A stretch of DNA of 64,000 bases from Protopterus annectens (taxonomy: Eukaryota; Chordata; Ceratodontiformes; Protopteridae), in the NCBI RefSeq assembly GCF_019279795.1, contig NC_056732.1, forward strand, positions 179,059,191 through 179,123,190, in the 5' to 3' direction. Below, one piece after another: positions 1 to 9,215 of the stretch. The translations under genes and the position numbers were made by a program. How positions within the stretch are numbered: position 1 is the first letter of the stretch; every line of letters begins with the position of its first letter. Below the pieces are notes generated by a model. It had not been told where the DNA came from. It did not search any database and saw only the letters and a program-made list of their open reading frames with translations.

Positions 1-1240
1 GGAGGCATCCAAAGTGACCGTGGCTACCGGGCCAGGGGAACAAATGGTCTGCCCTGATGGACTAGAGGAGAGGAAATCCACCAGGATAGATGGTTCTTGC
101 AGGTCTGTGTCACTAGGATCTTGTGACACATGGGAAGCTGCTGGAAGGACCATTGTGTGAACAACATCCATTGTAGAAGACGCATGTAAAAACAGGCCAG
201 AGGCAGAAGTGTGATGGCAGCAGCCATGAGGTCCAACACTTTCAAAACCAGCCTGGCTTGTACCTTTTTTGCTGGCAAGGATGATCCGAACGTGGTTTTG
301 GATATCTAGGATTCTATGACTTGTTAGGTTTGCTGACATCCGAGTAGTGTCTAGATTTGCGCCTATAAAGGTAATAGATTGGCAGGGTGATAAGGAGGAC
401 TTTTCGAAGTTTACCGAAATTCCCAATTGACTGCAGAGGCGTAGGGTGTGGTCTCTGGCTCGGATGAGTTGATGCCTGGTGGTGGCCGAGAGGAGCCAGT
501 CGTCGAGATACGGAAACACCTGGAATCCTAGACGTCTCAGGTGAGCCGTGACCACTGCCATGCATTTGGTGAAAACTCTGGGGGCTGTAGTGAGACCAAA
601 GGGCAGGGCTCTGAATTGAAAATGACTGGTCCCCAGCCGAAAGCGGAGAAACCTTCTGGAGCGTCTGTGGATTTTTATGTGATAGTACGCATCCTGAAGG
701 TCTATAGAGCACATCCAGTTGTCTTTGCCCAGAAAAGGCAAAATCGATTGAAGAGTGACCATCCGAAATCTCGTCTTTTTGACAGACTTGTTTAGTCTGC
801 TGAGGTCTAATATTGGTCTCCAGTCTCCCGTCCTTTTGGGGACCAAAAAGAACCTTGAGTATATTCCGGACTCTAACTGATCTTTTGGTACTAGCTGGAT
901 GGCTCTTTTGCTTAGAAGCTTTGACACCTCTAATCTTGCAATTTCCCTTAGACCGGGTGGTACGTCTGGAAGGGAACCTTTTTGAGGGAAGGGGCTTTCC
1001 TCGAAAGGAATCTTGTAACCCTCGGATATGATCGACTGTACCCACTTGTCTTGAGAGAGGGAAAGCCAGGCTTCTGGGTACAGTGACAATCTTCCCCCGA
1101 CTGCCTCCAAGGGTGGGCAGTCGGGCAACACCTCAGGGATGCTGGAAGGGCTTATCAGAGAGAGGCTCTCTGGAGCCCTGGTTCTGCGGACCCCCCCTGC
1201 CCCTAGGGCGGCGTCCGTTATTATTACCCCTCTGCCTCTG
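1..1240 (-). pseudogene. DIRS copy 1 reverse transcriptase (partial, frameshifted)
   Basis: Reverse transcriptase of DIRS copy 1. Translated on the minus strand it shows the RPILDLS block, motif A (CSIDLQDAYYHI), the LPFGLTTAPRVF block and motif C (FPYLDDWLL, near 490-510). All metal-binding aspartates are present. The RT frame stays open from about 1045 to 314. The homologous text then moves into another frame (24-278, with TQWSFQQLP and HQGRPFVP) and returns to the first near the window edge, so at least two indels are present. RNase H and recombinase parts are outside the window. Dead as it stands. Confidence 0.85.
314..1045 (-). other. Second open frame overlapping DIRS copy 1 RT
   Basis: A 243-codon frame overlapping the RT of copy 1, shifted by -1 relative to it. 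It is homologous to the longer alternative frames in copies 2 (9157-11055) and 3 (59554-61295); shared blocks include SFSIQSPALWSH and IPGVSVSRRLAP. The first codon here is GTG, whereas copies 2 and 3 have ATG at the matching position. The product would be rich in Ser, Pro, His and Gln, with no domain I recognise. Survival in such a diverged copy suggests the frame was selected, or that RT codon use keeps it open. I treat it as the upstream part of the recombinase ORF. Confidence 0.5.
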
Positions 1241-3525
1241 GGGGTAAACTGACCACGTGCGTCAGGCGTGACTCCTTGTGATTTCCGGAACCACATTTTC
1301 CCTCCCTTCTGACCTTTGGGGTAAGGCCTAGAAGGAGTGGATAAATGGACTCCTACGGCAGAAAGAGTCTTGCCATCTTGCTCACACCTGGTCAACGTGT
1401 CCTTCACCTGAGGACCAAACAAAGTTGATCCATCAAAGGGACAGTTTGTGAAGGACGCCTTAAAGGGGTCTGCAAAATTACAGAGCCGCATCCAGGACTG
1501 ACGTCTAAGAGCCACTTCTGTGCCTGCAGCTCTGCTCGCCCCATCGGCTGCATAAGAAATGAGCCGCATGGAGGAGTTGGTTATGGAGTTAAGGATTCCC
1601 AGCTGAGAAGCAATCTTTTCCTGAGCCCCTGCTGCTGAAGGATCCTGTACTACTTCACCTAATTCTTTAAGGATGTTCTTTTGAAGTCTGGTGAAGTTTC
1701 ATAAATAATTCAGCGAACGCATAGCAAAGGTCGCTGAGGAGAACATCTGCTTACCATACCTGTCCATAGTCCTAGACTCTTTGTTAGGAGGATGGACTGG
1801 TACGGAAGGATCTGCAAGTTACTTCTTAGTGGCGGCCACCACCACCATGGCATCACAGGACACCTTTAGTAAGAAACTGCTTTTCTGCGGGGGCCGTAAT
1901 AAATTTTGAAGGTCTCCTAGGGACTGGTTCCACCGAATCAGGAGATGCCCACGCCTTTTGAGCTATGACCTCCATAAGAGGGTCGAAAGGCGGAGACACC
2001 CAGGAGGTGGAGGGTCGAGATCCAAAAGCCTCCAGGTATACAGATTCATCCTCGGAGGGGTTAATGGAGGGCCAGTTTCCCCTCTGTTTCAGGAGCTCAG
2101 GGATGTCTGAAAAGGAGACATCCTCAGAGGGGGATCTTGGGGACCCCTCTGACTCATCTAAATCGGTATCCGAGGTTGTAGACTCAGGGGAGTCTAAGTG
2201 CTTCCACTTGCATGTCCTCTTACGCGGGGGTTCACCTGAAGGATCAGGAGAAACCTCGGAAGAGGAAGTTCTTCCCAATGGGGAGACCTGGGGTGATGGA
2301 TCTCTGGGTCTGGGAGCAAGAGAACGGGAAGAGGCATCTACAGGCACCGTAGAGGGAGGAGCTAAAGGAACAGACTGCTGGCTAAGCTCTGGGGCTAGCA
2401 CACTCCTCATCACCTCGAAGGCTCCCCTCCCAGGGAGAACCGAGAGATCCCGCTCCGAAGAAACAGGGATCTCTGGTCCCACCGAAAGGGAAGGCTCCGA
2501 AGCAGATGTCGTGGCCGAGCTCACAAAGGCCGAAGCTCCGAGAGGGAGAACGGGGTCGGACAAGGGTCCGATGCCACTCGCCCCCTCGGAGCCAACCAGG
2601 GAAGCCAGATGCCCGGATCCCTCCAAGGAGGGTCTCAAGGAGGAGATAGGAGTCGAGGACGACGGAGCCGAAAGGAGTGGTATCGGCTCAGACGCAGCAA
2701 CAGTCACGGTACCAATATTCTCCGGCTCCGAGCTCTGTAGGAGAGTCGAAGGAGGAATTTCAGGGGGATGTATGATAGCTGATGTCTGATGAGACGGGCT
2801 ATGGAGCATCTGGGCTAGTGCCTGTGACTTCAATAGCCTACTTACCACTCTCTCTAAATCGTGGTCTGAAAGCCTGGAAGACCTCGATGATCGGCTCCTA
2901 TGGCTCCGCTCCGAGAGTAAGGGGGATGCTGGAGCCGAGTGAATAGATTCCAAAGAAGGAGATCAAGACCTCTTCTTGGATGGAGCCATCGGAGCAGAGG
3001 AACGCTCGGCTCCAGACGGAGCCGACAACTTGTCGGCTCCGAGAGGAGACAAAGATATCTCGGCTCCAGCCGGAGCCGAGACATGCTTCGACACTGGGGT
3101 GTCGGCTCCGGTCGAAGCTGACACTGGTGCCAAATCCAAGGTACCGGTGCCGATAACAGTCGGCGCCGACACAGTGGCTTCCAACAAGGAAGGATCGGCT
3201 CCGGACGAGCCGATGTCGACTCCGGCGGAGTCGGAACCAAGACCACAGACTTGGACACCGAAGCCTGGGTCTTGGAAGGTTTAGAGCGCTTCCCGGAGCC
3301 GACTTTAGCCGGGGAGCTCTCTGGTTTAAGTAGACCCCTAAGGATCAACTTATTCCTACGTTCCTGCAGGACTCTCAGGCTGAAGGAATGACAAATAGCA
3401 CAGGAGTCCTGCAGGTGTAGGGGTCCCAGGCAATAAATACAAGAAGTGTGACCGTCTGTCAGAGACATTTTCTGACAGCACGGGTCACACTTCTTGAAAC
3501 CTGAGACCCTAGTATCCTTGGACAT
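1180..3525 (-). pseudogene. DIRS copy 1 gag-like ORF1 (frameshift and stop)
   Basis: Gag-like protein of DIRS copy 1, presumed nucleic-acid binding. The likely start is the ATG at 3525 (MSKDTRVSGFKK), matching the starts of the other copies. The N-terminus has C-X2-C-X8-H-X2-C-X2-C followed by H-X5-C-X2-CH, then a basic LQERRNKLIL segment. A Ser/Pro/Glu-rich middle follows. A frameshift lies near 3190-3290 and a stop near 2963. The frame resumes at 2953 and runs to 1853, where it stops, but homologous text (PPNKESRTMDRYGK, SSMRLISYAADG, FDGSTLFGP) continues to an RG-rich end near 1200. Not functional. Confidence 0.8.
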
Positions 3526-3859
3526 ATCTAGGTGCTTAAACACTCACACACCCAATCAGTCCAACAAATACACTAACAACTAGAAAAATATTAATAATAA
3601 CTAACAATTTAGTTATTAAGTATGACAAAAAACACACACACCTCACTGAGGGAATCCTGACAGGAACTGTGAGGGTGGGAAAGGCCTAAGGCCCGAAAAA
3701 CTAACTAGAAGAACTAGGACAAAAAGGGGTATGGAGCCAAGTGAAAAATACACCGAGGATAGAATGAATACTAACAATTAGGGTTTGGGCTCTTAAAAAC
3801 CTGACAAATAGCTAGAAAATATCACTTACCAGGAGCTGGTAAAAAAGATGACCTCATTA

Positions 3860-4027
3860 GTGAAGCGGCAAACGAGAGCTGGGTAATTGCCGCCTTGCAT
3901 CATGGGATATGGGGCTGCCTCGAGCTGGTAAAAGTGACTCTCGAGCTTAGCAAGTGCCGAGTCGGAGCCGAGGATCGGCTCCGAACCCATCCAGCAAGAA
4001 TGAAGGCGAGATTGACAACTTAACATT
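3860..4027 (-). repeat. 5' inverted terminal repeat of DIRS copy 1
   Basis: Matches the right-hand repeat of copy 2 (13932-14099): AAGCGGCAAACGAGA near the inner edge, GTGCCGAGTCGGAGCCGA in the middle, and an outer AGGCGAGAT block ending in TTAACATT. It contains a perfect 8-bp stem with a 3-nt loop at 3964-3982 (GGAGCCGA, GGA, TCGGCTCC). The outer edge is less certain than in copy 2. Confidence 0.8.
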
Positions 4028-4087
4028 GTCAGTTATCTGCTTATAAAAACGCTTATTTCCTGCTTTGGAGGGGGGGGGTCAACATAT

Positions 4088-4680
4088 GGATAAATAGGGT
4101 CTATATCAGAACACCGAAAGTTCACATTTTCAAATATTCTTACATCGACCCCTAATCAGCAAATGCTGACATCGAACATTCAGAAGAGCGAATTTTTTCC
4201 TAGGGGGAAAAAGTCACTGTTCCAAAACACATACGCAACACAAGCACACCAAACAAACAGCAATCCACACACATACACCCAACATCTTACAGCTAACCCT
4301 ACACTAAACTGTACAAACACCACTAACTATCCACTTACCTTAACCCAAATCCTAAGGTCCGTCACTATCGCACACTCACCTCACCCGCATCCTAACCCGC
4401 CCTAACCTTCACGTCCACACAATCGTACACTTACCTCCCTCACGCCCAAACCCTAACTCACCTAACCCACGCCCAATCGCATACTTACCTGAACCCGACC
4501 CGTAAATTTCCACTACAGCGCTGAAAATAGCAAAAAGACAGAAATGGACAACAGAATTCTTTCCCTAGGAAAAAAAAAAATCGGTCATTTCGCTATTTTC
4601 AGCGTTCGCTGAATAGGGGTCGATGTAAGAACATTCGAAAGTATGAACTTTCGGTGTTCTGATATAGACCCGGATAAACA
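4088..4680. mobile_element. Mutator-type MITE, 575 bp, with near-perfect 9-bp target duplication
   Basis: Non-coding element at 4097-4671. Both ends read inward from GGGTCTATATCAGAACACCG, with terminal inverted repeats of roughly 100 bp (imperfect) that include a CTTACATCGACCCCT block and a run around TTCCTAGG. The flanks are GGATAAATA (4088-4096) and GGATAAACA (4672-4680), a 9-bp duplication with one mismatch. Long TIRs plus a 9-bp duplication are typical of Mutator-like transposons. The interior is C-rich on this strand with CCTAAC words. Related to 22075-22437 and 34864-35574. No transposase is encoded. Confidence 0.82.
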
Positions 4681-5159
4681 GAAGTACTGCTGCTATTATA
4701 GAATCTTCTGTCAGATGAGGTCTACTTTTGAGCAGGCTGACCCCACTTCAAAACCTGGCCACAAATGCATTATCAGTCCGAAGAAGATCTCAGGGATGAC
4801 AGAAGCACAGGTCGATGTTAGTGGAGATCTAACTTGTACTTGTAGAGAATAAGAACAGAACAGAAGGAATCTGTTGGCTCCAAGGGATCTCTGTGTCAAA
4901 AGATGTTCACTGGGATTCATGAAAGCTCCATGCAAGAATAAGTCTATTCTTGTACGTAGCGGACCGTGCCCATGCAGCACAGCAGCACGCCTGGCATATT
5001 CATGAAGGTGCGCTGCTGTATAACCTGCACAGGCACGATACATGAATGAGTGCAGAAGGCATGTCCGAGCAGTGTTCGCACAGTAAACACGCCCCGTGCA
5101 CTCAAGAAGTGCCGTACGGCATTTTGAAAACAAACAGTGTCCACGGACACTGTTAGTAT

Positions 5160-5440
5160 ACTTCCCAACTGAACAGATATTCGCAGAATGTCCAGATCTG
5201 TAATGTTAGGTGTGTCCCTCCTACTACTGTCCAGGCAAAGAGCTGAGGCTCAAAGTCATTAAATAATGACAAGCATTTGAGTCTAAGACTCTACATCCTT
5301 CAAATAAGTCGTGCTAATGCAAAACCTATTATTCTATCAACTTTCTAAGTTTGTAAGAGCAATATTTAAAATCTGTCCCTCTTTGTCCCCCCATCATGTT
5401 AGGCTTTGTTCAGATTTTATGCTCTAAGAGGTGGAGAGGT
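5160..5440. repeat. Dispersed repeat, unclassified
   Basis: This stretch resembles 43540-43840 and, more weakly, 52190-52480. Shared words run in the same order: GAATGTCCAGAT/GAACGTCCAGATT, CTTCA(A/G)A near CATGCTAAT/GTGCTAATGCAAA, TCTATCAACTTTCTAA, and TTTGTCCCCCCATCA/TTATCACCCCATTA. No coding capacity or clear ends are visible. Probably the non-coding end of a DNA transposon or an old SINE. The preceding 4681-5159 has no recognisable feature. Confidence 0.4.
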
Positions 5441-5615
5441 ATGACTGTTAGCTATGTCTATAATCCTAAATTAAGAAAAATAAAACAAATATTTTTTTCC
5501 CCATCTCCACTAAAGTTTAAGCATAGCTGAACGGGTATGCGTATCGCACAGCTGTGTGCAGCATAGCTTAAACATCTGAAGGAGCTAAATATAAATATAC
5601 AGTCAAAATACCCAA

Positions 5616-5678
5616 AGTGAGATAGCACAGTGGTTAGAGCTTTCGCCTCACATGCAGTTATTAATGGTTCGAGCCACA
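5616..5678 (+). repeat. tRNA-like sequence (SINE head or tRNA pseudogene)
   Basis: Contains an A-box-like TAGCACAGTGGTTAG and, 33 bases later, a B-box-like GGTTCGAGCC, at tRNA-like spacing. The ends do not pair as an acceptor stem, so this is not a functional tRNA gene. It is most likely the 5' head of a SINE. The AT-rich DNA after it (5679-5990) shows nothing else I recognise. Confidence 0.55.
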
Positions 5679-5994
5679 ATGCAGTCTATTTATTTTTATA
5701 TGTGAAAGCAGCACTAAAAATGTATTTTATAAATAGGTAGTAAATAATATAGATTTGTTAATCAGGGTAGTGTAGCAGGTCCAAATGTGAGGTCTCAGTG
5801 TAGTAAAGATGTGAAAACCCCATATAAACAAGTGTCCAATACAGTATAGCCACACAAGAATATAATGTAAGGAAAGCACATAGGGAGATGTTATGGAAGG
5901 TAAACATACATATCATAGAATGTCATCAATAAGGAATTAACCCCACAATCCTGATAGTCCATAAAATGAAAGCTGAACCATGCTCAATTTTGCT

Positions 5995-6140
5995 AATTGC
6001 TTAAATCTAAATGCTTACCAAAAATTAGCGCAGTTAAGCGGATCTGTGCACTGGTAAGCAGTGCTTAGCATCTACCCCTTTAAGCAATGCTTATCTTAGC
6101 TAAGCAGGTTTGCCCGTCACTTAGCTTAGCTCAGCATATT
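5995..6140. repeat. Cluster of TTAGC/GCTAA subterminal-type repeats
   Basis: Dense short motifs in both orientations: AGCGCAGTTAAGCGG, GTAAGCAGTGCTTAGC, AAGCAATGCTTATC, TTAGCTAAGCA and CACTTAGCTTAGCTCAGC. Such arrays often flank PIF/Harbinger and hAT genes as transposase or Myb-protein binding sites. The position just upstream of a Myb-like reading frame fits that reading, but the binding role is inferred. Confidence 0.45.
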
Positions 6141-6177
6141 CAAAATTGGCCAATTGAGGCAAAGGGCGGGAATCCAG

Positions 6178-6190
6178 CCCTATTTAAACC
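6178..6190 (+). promoter_or_regulatory. TATA-like box before the Myb-like frame
   Basis: CCTATTTAAACCC lies about 60 bp upstream of the ATG at 6243, between the short-repeat cluster and the coding frame, a usual place for a transposon-encoded TATA box. No other promoter element was identified. Confidence 0.4.
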
Positions 6191-6242
6191 CTGCAGGCAG
6201 GAATACAACCATAACCAGTTGTAGCTGATCATTGCAGGCACT

Positions 6243-6560
6243 ATGGCTGGTGCTGGTGAGGGTGTGCGCTTTCGGGCGCAGCGTTGGGGCATTCAGGAGT
6301 CCAGGCTCATGGTTGGACTCCTCGTAAAAGACCATGAAGGGAGACTGCTGCAGGACCTGTACCAGGGCTCCCAATACAAAGCAGAGGCCTGGGACCGTCT
6401 CGCACGTGACCTCGCCAGTGCTACTGAAATTACTCGGACTGGTGAGCAGGTCCGGCACCTTCGGACTGGTGAGCAGGTCCGGCACCATTAAGCTGACCTG
6501 AAGCATAGGAAGAGGGACCTCTTGGACCAGTGGACCCAAGATGCTCATGCACAGAATGTT
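6243..6560 (+). pseudogene. Myb/SANT-like protein fragment of a Harbinger-type element
   Basis: The frame starts at ATG 6243 and reads RFRAQRWGIQESRLMVGLLV, then YKAEAWDRLARDLAS, then RTGEQVRH. After a stop and frame change it continues as ADLKHRKRDLLDQWTQDA. The spacing of W, E and the basic W/K-rich third helix resembles the Myb/SANT-like DNA-binding partner of PIF/Harbinger transposases. A 27-bp tandem duplication (near 6432-6486) repeats the RTGEQVRH segment and is followed directly by the TAA stop. The protein is therefore truncated and dead. No transposase lies next to it; the nearest one recognised is at 44.7-45.4 kb. Nothing further is recognised at 6570-7300. Confidence 0.55.
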
Positions 6561-7309
6561 CCAGCAGTGTGTAAATATCAGTATCAATTATTGTGTAACA
6601 AGTCCAGCCTAAGTATGAGATGGATAGGTATGCATAAATGGTTCTCATCTCCTGTACAGCTGCAGATGAGAGGGCTGCGAACATGGATGCCCAAGCCAGC
6701 AGGCTGTTAAGGCTGCGTCGCGAGGCTGGAGAGTAGAAATCTAGCTTGCAGTAGTCAGGGCAAATAAATAGAAAGGCTGCCAGTAATTAAAAATGTGTAC
6801 TGTTTGTAATGAATAAAACGAGACATTAGCAGAGTAATAGTGACATACAGGATATATATCAATAAAATTCTCATTACCAGTCAAGAAAAACCCCCCAGAC
6901 GGTTGCATTTACTTTGGTATGTGGCAGTATGAATCTAAATGTGTACAGGTTCTGCACAGCAGCTATGGCTCTGACAGCATTAATTAATTGAGGCTCATCT
7001 GACAGATTGTGGAGTTGTAAAACAGATCAACTATAAGAAATGTTCCATGCACCAAGATCTGATCCCTGAATAGTAATGTTGTGTTAACCACTGTTTTCCA
7101 TACTGTAATATGTCAAAGAATGAATATACAGTGTAAGAACTATCTGCCATGCATGAATGTCAGAATTACAAGGCAGATTGCCCAACAAGACAGTCTTATG
7201 CAGAAGACAGTCACGAAAGAAACAGCAGTTCCCCAATAGCTTATTGTGATAAAACACAACCTTGTTGTACCTTTTTTGCACAAACCAGCACAGTTCGAAT
7301 CCCAGGAGT

Positions 7310-7545
7310 AGTATTAAGCTGTATGAATAATCTCACCCAAGAACATGTGAATATGTGTAGAAACTGTCAGGTATTGTTAACAGACATTTCCTCAGGTCCT
7401 TCAGGTAAGAAAAGGTATAAATGAACTGCAAGAAGGCTGTAATTATAGACCGTGTACAACACCCGCTGTCCAACCCCAGGCTGCAAATGACAGCAAGATA
7501 CGAACATACACCAAGTAGTCTCCTCCAAGAAATGTCCCTCAAGTG
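7310..7545. repeat. Unoccupied paralogue of the DIRS copy 2 target region
   Basis: The segment GAATATGTGTAGAAACTGTCAGG, then TATTGTTAACAGACATTTCC, then TCAGGTAAGAAAAG and AAGAAGGCTGTAATTATA is repeated at 7725-7763, continued after DIRS copy 2 at 14100-14190. This copy contains no insertion and so shows the sequence before integration. Confidence 0.75.
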
Positions 7546-7639
7546 TCACTCTTGTCACAGCTAGTGGTCACTACTGCCAACACCCAGGGTGACCGATAGA
7601 AATCAAGGTGGAATATGGCAGTAGTGCACGCACACGCGT

Positions 7640-7698
<59 letters not shown>
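7640..7698. repeat. CA microsatellite
   Basis: About 29 uninterrupted CA units, just upstream of DIRS copy 2. Confidence 0.97.
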
Positions 7699-7700
<2 letters not shown>

Positions 7701-7806
7701 ATGGGTGCACATATGTAACCATAACTATGTGAATATGGATAGAAACAGTCAGGTAGTGTTAACTTTTCGTTATGTACTCACCATAACTTCAGATGTTTGG
7801 GAACCA

Positions 7807-7955
7807 TCTCGCCTACATTCTGTACTGATGGGCTCGGAGCCGATCCCTCGGCTCCAACTCGGCACGCTTATGCTATAGAGCGAGGCCTCTTATTGGCTGA
7901 GCTATCTTTATCCCAGGATGCACCACCACTAATCCCCCAGATCTTGTTTGTCCGC
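7807..7955. repeat. 3' inverted terminal repeat, DIRS copy 2
   Basis: Starts TCTCGCCTACATTCTG and ends near CCCCCAGATCTTG. It is the near-perfect reverse complement of 13932-14085. It holds an 8-bp stem with loop TCCC at 7836-7855. The outermost 43 bases (7764-7806) differ from the other end, as is usual for DIRS termini, and are represented separately in the internal complementary region. Confidence 0.92.
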
Positions 7956-8081
7956 ATTCATGCACACATGCACAACTTGATTATATAACATTGTTAGATG
8001 TTTCAAGATGAAACAACAGGATTCGGACCTTCTGATATCCTCTGATCTCCAAGGAAGGGGGAAAGGAGGGTGGGTTATTAG

Positions 8082-8181
8082 GAATGTAGGCGAGATGGAT
8101 CCCAAACATCTGAAGTTATGGTGAGTACATAACTAAAAGATGTTATGTGATCCTATCTCGCCTACATTCTGTACTGATGGG
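8082..8181. repeat. Internal complementary region, DIRS copy 2
   Basis: Bases 8082-8138 are the reverse complement of the left terminus (GAATGTAGGCGAGATGG through ACATAACTAAAA). Bases 8139-8181 are the reverse complement of the right terminus (GATGTTATGTGATCC through TACTGATGGG). The two ends are therefore written next to each other, which is the template DIRS elements are thought to use to complete circular DNA. Confidence 0.92.
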
Positions 8182-8214
8182 ACAGCGTCCCTAGCACCTA
8201 AATTCCGGGTGGCT

Positions 8215-9215
8215 CATTGGAAAACACTCCTGAGCACTGTGGAACCAAATGAAGCTCGTCCTCTAGATGCCACATCTAATTTGTAGTGTGCAATAAAGGT
8301 GTGCGGGGAAGACCATGTAGCAGCAGCACAAATGTCACTAATAGCAAGCTTAGAATGAAATGCTATCGAAGTAGCCATAGCCCTTGTAGAATGAGCTTTG
8401 ACAGAGGCGTAAGCTCTTTGTTAGAATAAAAATAAGCTTGAGTAATACAGTCCCTGATCCATTTGGCAATAGTGACCTTTGTGACAGCTTTGCCCAATTT
8501 GTTGTCTGCAAAGGATACAAACAACTGATCTGTTTTCCTTGTTTGTTTGGTCCTGTCTAAATAAAAACGTAACTGTCTATGGACATCTAGTGTGTGGAAT
8601 ATGAACTCCGCTTTGTTAGAGTATTTTGGGAAAAAAAACTGGAAGCTCTAACGATTGTTGTAAGCAGAAACTAGAACAAACTTTAGGGACGAAGGAAGGA
8701 TTTGGCCTGAGGGATACTCTGTCTTTGTGAAAAACCAAGTACGGGGGTTTTATGGACAAAGCCTGAAGCTCTGAAACTCTTCTGGCGGAAGTAATCGCCA
8801 CCAGAAAGGCTGTTTTCCATGATAGGAACTTTAGATCACATGTAGCTGCCGGTTCAAACGGGTAAGAAGTCAAGGCGCGTAACACTATATCGAGATCCCA
8901 TGGAGGTGCAGGATGAGAAATCGGAGGTCTTAATAGAGCAGCACCTTTCAAGAAGGTCTTACACAATCTGTTGCTCATTAAAGGTGGGTCTATGGATTCG
9001 TGAAAATTAGAGATTGCTGCCAATTGTACCTTGATGGTAGAAACTGAAGAGCCTTGATTGAAAAGAGAAGTCAAAAATTTTAGTACTTCTGCCACGGGAA
9101 TAGAAATGGGGTCCAAGCCCCGGAGTTGAGCCCAAATAGCAACTCTTTTCCATTTGCTAGAATACAGTTTTTTTTGTAGCAGACTTATGGGCCGAAGATA
9201 ATATGTGCACAACAT
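8215..9215 (-). pseudogene. DIRS copy 2 tyrosine recombinase, frameshifted
   Basis: Tyrosine recombinase that would integrate the circular DIRS DNA. The open part (8616-9215) holds the N-terminal core domain (SKWKRVAIWAQLRGLDP) and the first catalytic arginine (TSARRVSELQALS). It stops just after LELPVFFPKIL, where an A8 run shifts the frame. Homology to copy 3 continues as HRQLRFYLDRTKQ and QLFVSFADNKLGK to about 8400, but the HxxR box region is frameshifted. In this copy the frame happens to equal the RT frame, separated by a UAG at 9240-9242. Comparison with copy 3 suggests one extra A near 9176 caused that. Confidence 0.85.

Larger units (their letters stand above)
1..4027 (-). mobile_element. 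DIRS retrotransposon copy 1, 3' part outside window
   Basis: Minus-strand DIRS element entering at the window start. Reading from high to low coordinates it has the 5' inverted repeat (3860-4027), a gag region with the same Cys/His pattern as copies 2 and 3, and an RT with the YLDDWLL active-site block, ending inside the RNase H start (TLDAS for TTDAS). It is the most divergent of the three main copies: the gag is broken by a frameshift and a stop, and the RT by further frameshifts. YR and internal complementary region lie outside the window. DIRS elements copy through a circular intermediate integrated by a tyrosine recombinase, so no target duplication is expected. Confidence 0.9.

Noticed and set aside
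1965..2789. Plus-strand frames of 274-275 codons opposite DIRS gag (also 12354-13181)
   Set aside because: Antisense shadows of the Ser/Glu/Pro-rich gag; the repetitive codons avoid stops on the other strand, and the text follows gag repeats rather than an independent protein.
4300..4500. True telomere or interstitial telomeric array
   Set aside because: Only one or two adjacent CCCTAA units at a time, embedded in a longer unit inside a transposon.
5616..5678. Functional tRNA gene
   Set aside because: A- and B-box-like words are present but no acceptor stem pairs, so a SINE head is more likely.
7615..7878. Open frames across CA/TG and TA microsatellites (also at 28.5-28.9, 39.3-40.4 and 41.8 kb)
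   Set aside because: Simple repeats without stops give long frames of alternating residues; no real gene signal.
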